Assembly: GCA_036505015.1 (NCBI GenBank)
Contig: DASXUC010000088.1
Span: 9,291-73,290, forward strand
Source: DASXUC01 sp036505015
Lineage (GTDB): Bacteria; Sysuimicrobiota; Sysuimicrobiia; Sysuimicrobiales; Kaftiobacteriaceae
Direction of reading: 5' to 3'
Length of the DNA: 64,000 nt
This document shows positions 51,212-58,654 of this stretch, in pieces (the stretch's first letter is position 1; each line of letters opens with the position of its first letter). The notes under the pieces were generated by a model. The model saw only the letters and a program-made list of their open reading frames with translations, was not told where the DNA came from and ran no database searches. The position numbers were made by a program, and so were the translations under genes.

Positions 51212-51988
51212 TCAGTGCACGGCGGGGGCGTCGCCGATGTAGGCGGTAATCACGTCGGGATTGCGCTGCACCTCGGCCGGCATCCCCTCGGCGATCTTCT
51301 TGCCGTAGTCCATGACGATGATGCGGTCGCAGAGGTCCATCACCACGCCCATGTCGTGTTCAATGAGAATCACCGGGACGTGCCGCACTTCCTTCAGCTC
51401 GAGGATGTAGCGGGCCATGTCGGCCTTCTCGTCCATGCTCATGCCGGCCATCGGCTCGTCGAGCACCAGCAACCGGGGCTCCATGGCCAGGGCCCGGCCC
51501 AATTCCACCTTCTTCTGCAGGCCGTAGGGGAGGTCCGCGACGCGGTGGTCGCGCGCGTACTCGATTTCCAGAAAGTCGATGATCTCTTCCACGGCCCGCC
51601 GGTGGGTGAGGTGCTCGCGTTCGGCCCGTCCCGCGTACAGGCCGCAGGCCAGGACGCCGGCGCGCATGCGGATCACCCGACCGGTCATGATGTTGTGCAG
51701 GACGCTCATGCCCGGATACAGGGCGATGTTCTGGAACGTGCGCGCGATCCCCATCGCGGCGCGGGCGTGCGGCGGCAGGCGCGTGATGTCGGTGCCCGCG
51801 AACACCAGCGTGCCCCGGGACGGATGGTAGAAGCCGTTGATACAGTTGAGCACGCTGGTCTTCCCGGCACCGTTGGGGCCGATGATGCCGAGAATCTCCC
51901 GCTCACCGAGCGTGAACTCGACGCCCGCGATCGCGTGGATGTCGTGGAAGTGCAGGTGCAGATCGCTGACACGCAGGACGGGTCCCAT
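51212..51988 (-). CDS. livG: ABC transporter ATP-binding protein LivG
   Basis: 258 residues. Walker A GPNGAGKTS, signature replaced by LPYGLQKKVELGRAL as is usual in LivG, Walker B LLVLDEPMAGMS, and the H-loop IEHDMGVV. First gene of the minus-strand half of the transporter. Confidence 0.93.
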   Translation of the reverse strand: MGPVLRVSDLHLHFHDIHAIAGVEFTLGEREILGIIGPNGAGKTSVLNCINGFYHPSRGTLVFAGTDITRLPPHARAAMGIARTFQNIALYPGMSVLHNIMTGRVIRMRAGVLACGLYAGRAEREHLTHRRAVEEIIDFLEIEYARDHRVADLPYGLQKKVELGRALAMEPRLLVLDEPMAGMSMDEKADMARYILELKEVRHVPVILIEHDMGVVMDLCDRIIVMDYGKKIAEGMPAEVQRNPDVITAYIGDAPAVH

Positions 51989-52016
51989 TTTGCAGATAAA
52001 CTTTTGATGCGTCTCG

Positions 52017-52658
52017 CTAGATGCCCTTTCTAGCCAAACGGTTTGTACGCGCCAATGTCTCTAGGCAGGTCATGACGTAAGATTGAATGCTGCTGTAGGG
52101 AATTCTTTTCGCCCACTGCCTGGCTTTCGAAAAGCTGAATTCCGGGCCTAAATTTAGCTCTGGAAAATACCGGAAGCGTCTTCCGCGTCGACTCGAAAGA
52201 TACAAGCTATCAACAAGCGCTTTCTCCGGATTCGCGATGAGGAAGTTGGTACCGCCGCGGTTCCATTCAAAGCCGTCGAATAGCGATGGTTGTAGCCTGT
52301 GGAACGAGTAAGTACCGAATCGTGTTCTTGTCAGTTTCGATCTACCGATTGTAGCGACGAAGATCACCTGAGGAATCTGGTCGATCAGGCCATGGAGATG
52401 CATGGCAGAGAGGAAAGATATGTAAGCAGGATTCGGGAGCGCGAGGACCATTGCCAGGCCGAACGGTGAAAACCTTGGGTCATTCGGTTGGCACCATACC
52501 CCTCGGTGGACACTCTGGATCAAGCCTCGTCGATGTGCCCGGCGAAGCATGTGGGCAGCCGATTGAATCGAAATACCCGTCACCATAGCCATTTCTCTGG
52601 TTGTGAATGCGGGTCTTCCGATGACACGAATCGCCTGAGTGAGAGACAAGTCAGCCAT
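52017..52658 (-). CDS. AbiEi-family antitoxin/transcriptional regulator
   Basis: 213 residues. An N-terminal winged helix (FTTREMAMVTGISIQSAAHMLR, then GLIQSVHRGVW) is followed by the AbiEi core (YISFLSAMHLHGLIDQIP, FHRLQPSLFDGF, IANPEKALVDSLYL). In type IV systems this protein represses the operon and neutralises the nucleotidyltransferase. It overlaps the toxin gene by 8 nt and is downstream of it, the reverse of the usual order. GC is clearly below the window average, so recent transfer is likely. Confidence 0.85.
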   Translation of the reverse strand: MADLSLTQAIRVIGRPAFTTREMAMVTGISIQSAAHMLRRAHRRGLIQSVHRGVWCQPNDPRFSPFGLAMVLALPNPAYISFLSAMHLHGLIDQIPQVIFVATIGRSKLTRTRFGTYSFHRLQPSLFDGFEWNRGGTNFLIANPEKALVDSLYLSSRRGRRFRYFPELNLGPEFSFSKARQWAKRIPYSSIQSYVMTCLETLARTNRLARKGI

Positions 52659-53439
52659 TTAGATCGGGTCCAACGTCGAGTAGCTCCAGCACCCGGAGTT
52701 GAATGCTCTCCCATCCTGACCTCGATCCATATGCTTGCTGATCATCCGGCCCAAGATAGCTGACGACGGTATCGGAGTATTCATCGAATCGCATTTGGTG
52801 AATCGTTTCACTCACCCTCTTTAGATCGATCGTGCTCAGCCCGGCGGTCAGTGAGGTATCAGATTCTTCGATCTGAGAACTTAGCACGTAGAGGTCGAAC
52901 ACATCTCTAGCTTGGCTTTCCTTTCGGGATAGGAGTGCCTGAATTTTCTGCCTTGCCGCAACGACTGCAGGATAGTGGGGGGCAATGAATGGAGGAAGCC
53001 TGTACGGGTATAGGACCGACGTCGATATGGGTTCATTCAGGATTGGTGAGTCGAGACCCCGACGCGACAGTTCGACTTTCGTGAATAGATCTTCGCCTGC
53101 ATTTGAAATGAGATGAACCTTGAACCGTTGAACGGTCTTCGTCTGCTTTGCCCTGGACATGTCCGGGGGCTGAATCCGATCGATACCATACATGCGCAGG
53201 GTGTCCACAAAAACTGTGGAATCAAGAACACCGAGCACCCTTTCTTGAACTCGATGGACGGCTTCAGTTGGCGCGATGTCGAGATCCATATCTTCTGAAT
53301 AGCGAATGCTCCCAAAGAAGAACCTGAGGTTGCTGCCACCCTTCAAGGCAATCTTTGAGACGGGAAACTTTTGTATGAGGATACGGAGAAAGACAAGGTG
53401 AAAAATCTCTCGCTTTTGAAGTGGAGAAGTAACTGTCAT
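52651..53439 (-). CDS. AbiEii/MenT-type nucleotidyltransferase toxin
   Basis: 262 residues. Nucleotidyltransferase motif GGSNLRFFFG...SEDMDLDI (GGS and DxD metal ligands), then the AbiEii-type region with ARQKIQALLSRKESQARDVFDLYVL. Family members transfer nucleotides to tRNA or other targets and stop growth, often as phage defence. It forms a pair with the AbiEi gene and is first in the operon. Low GC and a rich promoter/operator region mark it as an accessory insertion between livG and the CoA ligase. Confidence 0.87.
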   Translation of the reverse strand: MTVTSPLQKREIFHLVFLRILIQKFPVSKIALKGGSNLRFFFGSIRYSEDMDLDIAPTEAVHRVQERVLGVLDSTVFVDTLRMYGIDRIQPPDMSRAKQTKTVQRFKVHLISNAGEDLFTKVELSRRGLDSPILNEPISTSVLYPYRLPPFIAPHYPAVVAARQKIQALLSRKESQARDVFDLYVLSSQIEESDTSLTAGLSTIDLKRVSETIHQMRFDEYSDTVVSYLGPDDQQAYGSRSGWESIQLRVLELLDVGPDLNG

Positions 53440-53450
53440 ACACTCTTGTT

Positions 53451-53517
53451 CCTAGGAGTGGGTCTCTGAAACTCCTAGGAGGCATTATTGCATATAGTTG
53501 CCGAATATGTCAACTAT
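53451..53517 (-). promoter_or_regulatory. Promoter and operators of the AbiE-like operon
   Basis: On the minus strand TTGACA (53513-53508), an 18-nt spacer and AATAAT (53489-53484) form a promoter. One inverted repeat, ATAGTTG-N10-CAACTAT (53494-53517), covers the -35. A second, CCTAGGAG-N13-CTCCTAGG (53451-53479), lies between the -10 and the toxin start. Both are candidate sites for autorepression by the AbiEi protein. Confidence 0.65.
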
Positions 53518-53531
53518 CGGCACTAATGTTT

Positions 53532-53564
53532 CACCACCACCACCACCACCACCACCACCACCAC
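53532..53564. repeat. (CAC)11 trinucleotide microsatellite
   Basis: Eleven uninterrupted CAC units in the gap between the divergent AbiE promoter and the CoA ligase start. Unit number could vary by slippage. Confidence 0.95.
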
Positions 53565-53584
53565 CCACTTCGCGATCCGCAGCC

Positions 53585-54841
53585 ATGGTAGAAACCGTTG
53601 TCTATAGGAAGGAGGAACTCCGCCCCCAAGCCCAGCGCCTGGCCGAGCAGGAGGCCGCTCTTGCCGCGATGGTCGCCGCGGCGGCCCCGGCGGCCCCCGC
53701 GCTGGCCGAGCAGCTCGCTGCCGCGGGGCTTGCACCAGCGGATATCACGCTGGAGCGGCTGGCCGAGGTTCCCGTCACGCCGAAAGCAGACCTGCCCGCG
53801 TTCCAGGCGCGCCGGCCGCCGTTCGGCGGGTGGCTCGCGGTGCCGGTGCGCGGTCTCCGCCGGGTCTTCGTCTCGCCGGGACCGATCTTCGACCCCGAAG
53901 CCGGAGGCGAGGACTACTGGGGGTTTGCGCCGGCCCTATTTGCGGCCGGCTTCCGCGCCGGACAGTTGGTCTTGAACACCTTCTCGCACCACCTCACGCC
54001 GGCCGGGTCGATGTTTGACGGCGCGCTCGGCGCGCTAGGCTGCGTCGCGGTGCCTACCGGGGTCGGCAACGTGGACATCCAACTCCGGACGCTGCTGGAT
54101 CTGCACGCCGAAGGGTTCGTCGGCACGCCGAGTTTCCTGGCCGCACTGCTCGAGCGGGCGGCGGACAGCGGCGCCCGCTCACCGCTGGAGGTGGCTGTTG
54201 TGTCGGGGGAACCCCTCGCCGAGTCGCTCCGCAGCACAGTCGAGGACCGGCACGGCCTGCGGGTGAGCCAGGTCTATGCGATCGGCGACATCGGGCTCAT
54301 CGCGTACGAGTGTCCGGCGCGCAATGGGCTGCATGTCGCGGACCGCGCCATCGTGGAACTAGTCGATCCGACGACCGGCGCGCCGGTCCAGACGGGACAT
54401 CCCGGCGAAGTGGTCGTCACCTTCCTCAGCGAGACGTACCCGTTGCTGCGGCTGGGGACGGGCGACCTCTCCCGCCTCCTGGACGGGGACTGTCCATGCG
54501 GCCGCACCGCCCCGCGAATGGAGCGCATCCTGGGCCGGGTGGGCGACGCCGTCAAGGTACGCGGGATCTTCCTGCATCCGTTTGATCTGGAGCGGGCGGT
54601 CGAGAGATATCCAGAGATCGTCCGCTACCAGGCGGTGGTGACGCGGTCGGGGCATGCGGACGAGTTGACCGTCTCGGTAGAACGTGCGGCAGGCGCCCTT
54701 TCCGATGACGACCGTCTGCCGGATGCGATCGCGGCGGCGGTCCGGGAGCACACGCGCCTCCGGGCCACGGTGGGCATCGTGCCCGCCGGCACAATTCCGG
54801 CGGATGCGAGACGGATCGAGGACCGGCGGAGTTGGGAATGA
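53585..54841 (+). CDS. Phenylacetate-CoA ligase-like (PaaK family) enzyme
   Basis: 418 residues from ATG 53585. The upstream in-frame extension runs through the CAC repeat as poly-Pro and is unlikely to be translated. PaaK-like order: LADITLERLAEVPVTPKADL (reads DITLERLAEVPVTPKADL), GTPSFLAALLE, VVSGEPLAESLR, then LLRLGTGDLS and GRTAPRMERILGRVGDAVKVRG. It activates an aromatic or other carboxylic acid to CoA. With the liv-type importer and the other ligase nearby it suggests uptake and activation of carboxylates. Confidence 0.8.
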   Translation: MVETVVYRKEELRPQAQRLAEQEAALAAMVAAAAPAAPALAEQLAAAGLAPADITLERLAEVPVTPKADLPAFQARRPPFGGWLAVPVRGLRRVFVSPGPIFDPEAGGEDYWGFAPALFAAGFRAGQLVLNTFSHHLTPAGSMFDGALGALGCVAVPTGVGNVDIQLRTLLDLHAEGFVGTPSFLAALLERAADSGARSPLEVAVVSGEPLAESLRSTVEDRHGLRVSQVYAIGDIGLIAYECPARNGLHVADRAIVELVDPTTGAPVQTGHPGEVVVTFLSETYPLLRLGTGDLSRLLDGDCPCGRTAPRMERILGRVGDAVKVRGIFLHPFDLERAVERYPEIVRYQAVVTRSGHADELTVSVERAAGALSDDDRLPDAIAAAVREHTRLRATVGIVPAGTIPADARRIEDRRSWE

Positions 54842-55182
54842 CCGGGTGCCTGTTTTGCAAGATCGTCGCCGGGGAGATCCCCGCCCAGCGGGTCTATGAG
54901 GATGACGTCGTGATCGCCATCCGCGACATCAACCCGCAGGCCCCCGTGCACGTCCTGATTCTCCCGCGGCGCCATCTGGCCTCGGTATCGGAGATCGAGG
55001 GCGCGGATCCGGAGTTGATGCACCGCATCGGCGTGGCCGCCGCAACCCTTGCCGCCCAGGAGGGCATCGCCGAGCGCGGCTACCGGCTCCTCACCAACAC
55101 GGGTCCGGACGGCGGGCAGGCCGTCGCGCACCTGCACTTCCATCTGCTGGGGGGGCGCGCCATGGGCTGGCCCCCCGGCTGA
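54838..55182 (+). CDS. HIT-family nucleotide hydrolase/transferase
   Basis: 114 residues, ATG overlapping the previous stop by 4 nt. N-terminal CLFCKIVAGEIPAQ, C-terminal histidine triad HLHFHLLGG. HinT-like; hydrolyses purine nucleoside phosphoramidates. Confidence 0.92.
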   Translation: MTGCLFCKIVAGEIPAQRVYEDDVVIAIRDINPQAPVHVLILPRRHLASVSEIEGADPELMHRIGVAAATLAAQEGIAERGYRLLTNTGPDGGQAVAHLHFHLLGGRAMGWPPG

Positions 55183-55197
55183 AAAGTGGATGGCGCG

Positions 55198-55815
55198 ATG
55201 GGACAAGCGGCGGCGTGCACGGTAACGTACCATGGGGAGGTCTCCGAGGGCAACGCCTTCCTGGAAACGGACGGGTTGATCTTCCGCGGGACGTTCCGGC
55301 TGTCGATTCCCTATCGGGCGATGCAGTCGATCCGTGCGGTGGACGGGGTGCTGACGATCCGGTTTCCCGGGGGCCCCGCGTCGTTTGCGCTGGGCCCGCA
55401 GGCCGCGCGGTGGGCCGACCGCATCCTGCATCCCAAGTCACGGATAGACAAACTCGGCGTGCGGCCGGGTCAGCGTGTGGCGGTGTTGGGCGTGACCGAT
55501 CGTGGGTTCCTCGGCGAGCTCCGCGCCGTCGCCGGGCGCACCGCGCCGGGACGCGCGGGCATGGATGCCGCGCATGTGTTCCTGCAGGCCGACAGTCAAG
55601 TGGATCTACGCCGTCTGGGCCGCGCGGCTCGCATGATCGCTCCGGACGGGGCGGTGTGGCTCATCACCCCGCGCGCGGTGCGCTCCGTCACCGAAGCCCA
55701 TGCGTTGGCCGCGGGCCGTTCCGCCGGGCTGACCGACGTCAAGGTCGTCAGGTTTTCCGACACGCAGACGGCCCACAAATTCGTGATTCCGCGGTCCGCG
55801 CGCCGCCCATCGTAG
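55198..55815 (+). CDS. DUF3052-like protein
   Basis: 205 residues from ATG 55198; a GTG at 55186 is possible. The N-terminal 80 residues are a small beta-rich domain (NAFLETDGLIFRGTFRLSI). The C-terminal part reads as DUF3052: KLGVRPGQRVAVLGV, HVFLQADSQVDLRRL, GAVWLITPRA, DVKVVRFSDTQTAHKFVIP. Function unknown. Confidence 0.65.
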   Translation: MGQAAACTVTYHGEVSEGNAFLETDGLIFRGTFRLSIPYRAMQSIRAVDGVLTIRFPGGPASFALGPQAARWADRILHPKSRIDKLGVRPGQRVAVLGVTDRGFLGELRAVAGRTAPGRAGMDAAHVFLQADSQVDLRRLGRAARMIAPDGAVWLITPRAVRSVTEAHALAAGRSAGLTDVKVVRFSDTQTAHKFVIPRSARRPS

Positions 55816-55824
55816 GTTCCCCGT

Positions 55825-55844
55825 CTGTTGTATAATGACAACAG
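55825..55844 (+). promoter_or_regulatory. rpsU promoter with an overlapping inverted repeat
   Basis: A perfect TATAAT (55831-55836) lies inside CTGTTGT-N6-ACAACAG (55825-55844), a perfect 7-bp inverted repeat. No good -35 is visible 16-18 bases upstream, so an activator or other sigma factor may act. The repeat is well placed for a repressor. Confidence 0.6.
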
Positions 55845-55921
55845 TTTCGGATCCTCCACGGGGTCCGAGCCCCTGCGTGGTGCGCCCGCGCCCGGGTCTG
55901 GTGTGAGAAGGGGTGGAAGAC

Positions 55922-56098
55922 ATGACCGAGGTTCGCGTCGGGAAGGACGAAAGTCTGGACAGCGCCCTGCGCCGGTTCAAGCGGCAGGTCAAGCGTTCCG
56001 GGATCCTCTCGGATGCCAAACGTCACGAGCATTACGAGTCGCCGTCGGCGAAGCGCAGGCGAAAGATCGCGCGCCGTCGCCGGCGGGGAGGAGCGTAG
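55922..56098 (+). CDS. rpsU: 30S ribosomal protein S21
   Basis: 58 residues from ATG 55922. S21 features: ESLDSALRRFKRQVKRSGIL and the very basic KRRRKIARRRRRGG tail. An in-frame GTG at 55913 would add three residues. Confidence 0.93.
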   Translation: MTEVRVGKDESLDSALRRFKRQVKRSGILSDAKRHEHYESPSAKRRRKIARRRRRGGA

Positions 56099-56121
56099 GC
56101 CGCCGGTCCGTGTGAAGCGTG

Positions 56122-56154
56122 CTGAAGGGGGATGGATCATCCGTCCCCCTTCAG
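56122..56154 (+). terminator. Stem-loop between rpsU and yqeY
   Basis: CTGAAGGGGGA (56122-56132) pairs perfectly with TCCCCCTTCAG (56144-56154), an 11-bp stem extendable inward by GATG/CATC-like pairing. No T run follows, so read-through or RNA processing is possible. Confidence 0.6.
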
Positions 56155-56183
56155 TCATTCCTGGAGTCCCGCCTCCTGATCGC

Positions 56184-56642
56184 ATGACACTCGCCCAGCG
56201 ACTGCACGCCGACATGCAGCGGGCCCTGCGCGCCGGGGATGCCCTCCGCGTGTCCACCATCCGTCTGGTCCGCGCCGCCGCGCAGAACCTGGAGATCGAG
56301 CGCGGCGGGCCGCTCACCGACGAGGACTTCCAGGGCGTGATCACGCATGAGGCCAAACGCCGGCGCGAGGCGATCGAGGCGTTTGCGAAGGGGGGACGGG
56401 ACGACCTCGTCCAGAAAGAGTCGCTGGAACTGGCGATTCTGTCCGAATACCTTCCCGCGCAACTCTCGGAATCCGAGCTCAGGGCGATCGTCGCCGCAAC
56501 AGCCGCTGCGGTCGGCGCGCACAGCGAGCGGGATACGGGGAAAGTGATGGCCGCAGTGATGCCCCAAGTGAAAGGACGCGCCGACGGTGCCGCCGTAAAC
56601 GCGCTGGTCCGCGAGTGGCTCCGCGAGCGGGCGCCCCAGTAG
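56184..56642 (+). CDS. yqeY: GatB/YqeY-domain protein
   Basis: 152 residues from ATG 56184. Helical YqeY family: RALRAGDALRVSTIRLVRAA, EAKRRREAIEAFAKGGRDDL, GKVMAAVMPQVKGRADG. Usually next to rpsU, as here. Related to the tRNA-binding tail of amidotransferase GatB; function not settled. Confidence 0.9.
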   Translation: MTLAQRLHADMQRALRAGDALRVSTIRLVRAAAQNLEIERGGPLTDEDFQGVITHEAKRRREAIEAFAKGGRDDLVQKESLELAILSEYLPAQLSESELRAIVAATAAAVGAHSERDTGKVMAAVMPQVKGRADGAAVNALVREWLRERAPQ

Positions 56643-56644
56643 CG

Positions 56645-57109
56645 ATGCCGGCCCGGCGAGGTCGTAAGCCGGTCAAACAGGCCCGCAGCGCCGGAGGGGT
56701 GGTCTTCTCGCGGGACACCGGCGCGCCGCGGATTCTCCTGCTGAAGCACGAGAGCGGAAAGTGGATGCTCCCGAAGGGGACCATCGAGTCCGGAGAGACG
56801 CCCGAGGAAGTCGCGCTGCGCGAGGTGCGGGAAGAGACCGGGCTGTCCAACGTCCGGGTCGTCTCGGATCTGGGCGAGGAGCGCTACTTCTTCTTCTGGC
56901 GGTCGGAAGACACCTATTACGATAAGACCGTCCGGTACTATCTGCTGGAGTTCCTCGGCGGGGAAGAGCCCGTCCCGCAGACGGAAGAGGGATTCGTGGC
57001 CTGTGAGTGGGCCTCGCTGGACGAGGCGCTGGACCGCATCAAGTACAAGGAGACGCGGGAAGTCGTCCGCCGCGCCAAGGAACGGCTCGAGCAGGTGGTA
57101 TCCCCGTGA
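56645..57109 (+). CDS. Nudix hydrolase
   Basis: 154 residues. Nudix box from GTIESGETPEEVALREV through REETGL is complete (GX5EX7REUXEEXGU). A basic N-terminus precedes it. Likely substrate Ap4A or a modified nucleotide, not determinable. Overlaps the aminotransferase start by 4 nt. Confidence 0.88.
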   Translation: MPARRGRKPVKQARSAGGVVFSRDTGAPRILLLKHESGKWMLPKGTIESGETPEEVALREVREETGLSNVRVVSDLGEERYFFFWRSEDTYYDKTVRYYLLEFLGGEEPVPQTEEGFVACEWASLDEALDRIKYKETREVVRRAKERLEQVVSP

Positions 57110-58389
57110 CCCTGCCCCCCGACGCCGACCGGCTCGTCGCCGACACGCTGGATAAGTATGGCCGGTTCATCAATCCCGGGTTGGTCAAACTCTATCGGTT
57201 TGCCAACGCGCTGACTATGGAGTGGGATGCCCAGGGCGCGGTGATCAGGGATGTCCACGGCAAGGAATACCTCGACTGTTCCGGCGGCCCGGCGGTGTTC
57301 AACGTCGGCCACCGGCATCCAAAGGTCGTCGCAGCCGTGAAAGCACAGCTCGACCGGATGCCGATGTCGGTCCGCGCCATGCCGCGGCGGCCGGAGGCCG
57401 AACTGGCCGCCCTGCTGGCCGAGATCACCCCCGGCGACCTGCAGTACACGTTCTTTGCCAACAGCGGAACCGAGGCCAACGAAGGCGCACTGAAACTGGC
57501 CCGGCTGGCAACCGGGCGCACCGAGATCGTGGCGGCCGTCGGCGCGTTTCACGGGAAGACCATGGGCGCCCTGTCGGCGTCGGGCCGCGATCAGTACAAG
57601 ACGCCGTTTCTGCCGCTGGTTCCCGGGTTCACCCACGTCCCGTTTGGCGATCTCGGCGCCATCGAGCGCGCCGTCGGTGCGCGGACCGCCGCGGTGATCC
57701 TGGAGCCGATCCAGGGCGAGGCCGGGGTGATCATTCCCCCCGATGGCTACCTGCCGGGTGTCCGCGCGCTGTGCGACCGGGTCGGGGCGCTGCTGATTCT
57801 CGATGAGGTGCAGACCGGGTTCGGTCGCACGGGGGCCATGTTCGGGTGCAATCACTGGGGGGTTACCCCCGACGTGCTGACCATGGCCAAAGCGCTGGGC
57901 GGCGGCGTGATGCCGATCGGGGCGTTCACGGGCCGCCCGGGTCTGTGGAAAGCGCTGGAACGTAATCCGTATCTGCACTCCTCGACGTTCGGCGGCAACT
58001 CGCTGGCCTGCGCGGCCGGCATCGCGACCATCGGTGTGATCCGTGAAGAAGGGCTGGTCGAGCGCGCCCGGGAGTTGGGGGACTACCTGCTGGTCGCTCT
58101 GCAAGGGTTGGCCCGCAAGCATCCGTCGATGGTGAAGGGCGTCCGCGGCAAGGGACTGCTGATCGGCGTGGACTTCACTGATCCCGACATCGTCTTGCTG
58201 GTGACGGCCGAGGCCTTGGCTCGCGGGGTGATCGTATTCTACAGTCTGAACAACCCCGCCACCTTCAGGATCGCCCCGCCGCTGATCATTACGAAGGACC
58301 AGCTCGACACCGCCGTGACCGCCCTCGATGGGGCGATCGAAGCGGCCGCGAGCCTGCTGGCGGAGATGACAGCAGAGGTGGAAGCGTAG
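57106..58389 (+). CDS. Class III aminotransferase (putrescine/ornithine/4-aminobutyrate type)
   Basis: 427 residues, GTG overlapping the Nudix stop. PLP fold-type I with SGTEANEGALKLAR, FHGKTMGALSASG, LILDEVQTGFGRTG, the PLP lysine in TMAKALGGG, and STFGGNSLACAAG. The long N-terminus (NPGLVKLYRFANALTMEWDAQG) resembles putrescine aminotransferases, which would connect to the polyamine genes at 40733-42943. GABA or acetylornithine remain possible. Confidence 0.82.
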   Translation: MTLPPDADRLVADTLDKYGRFINPGLVKLYRFANALTMEWDAQGAVIRDVHGKEYLDCSGGPAVFNVGHRHPKVVAAVKAQLDRMPMSVRAMPRRPEAELAALLAEITPGDLQYTFFANSGTEANEGALKLARLATGRTEIVAAVGAFHGKTMGALSASGRDQYKTPFLPLVPGFTHVPFGDLGAIERAVGARTAAVILEPIQGEAGVIIPPDGYLPGVRALCDRVGALLILDEVQTGFGRTGAMFGCNHWGVTPDVLTMAKALGGGVMPIGAFTGRPGLWKALERNPYLHSSTFGGNSLACAAGIATIGVIREEGLVERARELGDYLLVALQGLARKHPSMVKGVRGKGLLIGVDFTDPDIVLLVTAEALARGVIVFYSLNNPATFRIAPPLIITKDQLDTAVTALDGAIEAAASLLAEMTAEVEA

Positions 58390-58395
58390 TATACT
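58366..58395 (+). promoter_or_regulatory. Promoter of the alaS T-box transcript
   Basis: ATGACA (58366-58371), an 18-nt spacer and TATACT (58390-58395), at the 3' end of the aminotransferase gene. Transcription would start near 58402. Confidence 0.6.
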
Positions 58396-58444
58396 TCGAC
58401 TCGAGCGATGACGGGGCTCGCCACCCCTGAGCACTCATGGAGGG

Positions 58445-58567
58445 ACGATCGTCGATCATCGTTCGTCGATCGTCGTAACTGAGTCGGGTCCGCCCGAGAC
58501 AGCGGACAAAGCGCCACACGATTCTGCCGGGTCGTTATCGATGAACGACAATCGATGAACGACGAAC
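58445..58567. repeat. Tandem-word hairpin element 12 (CGATCGTCGATCATCGTTCG type)
   Basis: Left arm 58445-58476 (ATCGTCGATCATCGTTCGTCGATCGTCGT) and right arm 58531-58567 (TCGTTATCGATGAACGACAATCGATGAACGACGAAC). GTTCGTCG pairs with CGACGAAC-like words and ATCGTTC with GAACGA-like words. It lies inside the alaS T-box leader. Confidence 0.8.
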
Positions 58568-58604
58568 GGCAGTCGATGTGGAAGATGGGGTGGTACCGCG
58601 GGAG

Positions 58605-58643
58605 CGCGCCTCTCGTCCCTGGGACGGGGGCGTGTTCGTTTTT
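58605..58643 (+). terminator. T-box-controlled terminator before alaS
   Basis: CGCGCCTCTCGTCCC (58605-58619) pairs with GGGACGGGGGCGTG (58621-58634) with one bulge, followed by TTCGTTTTT. Confidence 0.82.
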
Positions 58644-58654
58644 CTGAGGTGAAG

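Larger units (their letters stand above)
58402..58643 (+). promoter_or_regulatory. T-box riboswitch leader of alaS, carrying a hairpin repeat
   Basis: The T-box ATGGGGTGGTACCGCGGGAG (58585-58604) and a following terminator are clear. The leader begins with GCGATGA, the same kink-turn word as in the ilvE leader. A GCA (alanine) codon occurs in TGAGCACTC (58429-58437) as a possible specifier, but I could not fold a convincing full Stem I. Hairpin element 12 occupies the middle. GTCCGC/GCGGAC (58489-58506) may be stem III. Confidence 0.75.

Noticed and set aside
53498..53584. Poly-Pro N-terminus for the PaaK-like ligase
   Set aside because: It is produced by the CAC microsatellite and overlaps the toxin promoter; the protein aligns with its family from about ATG 53585 onward.
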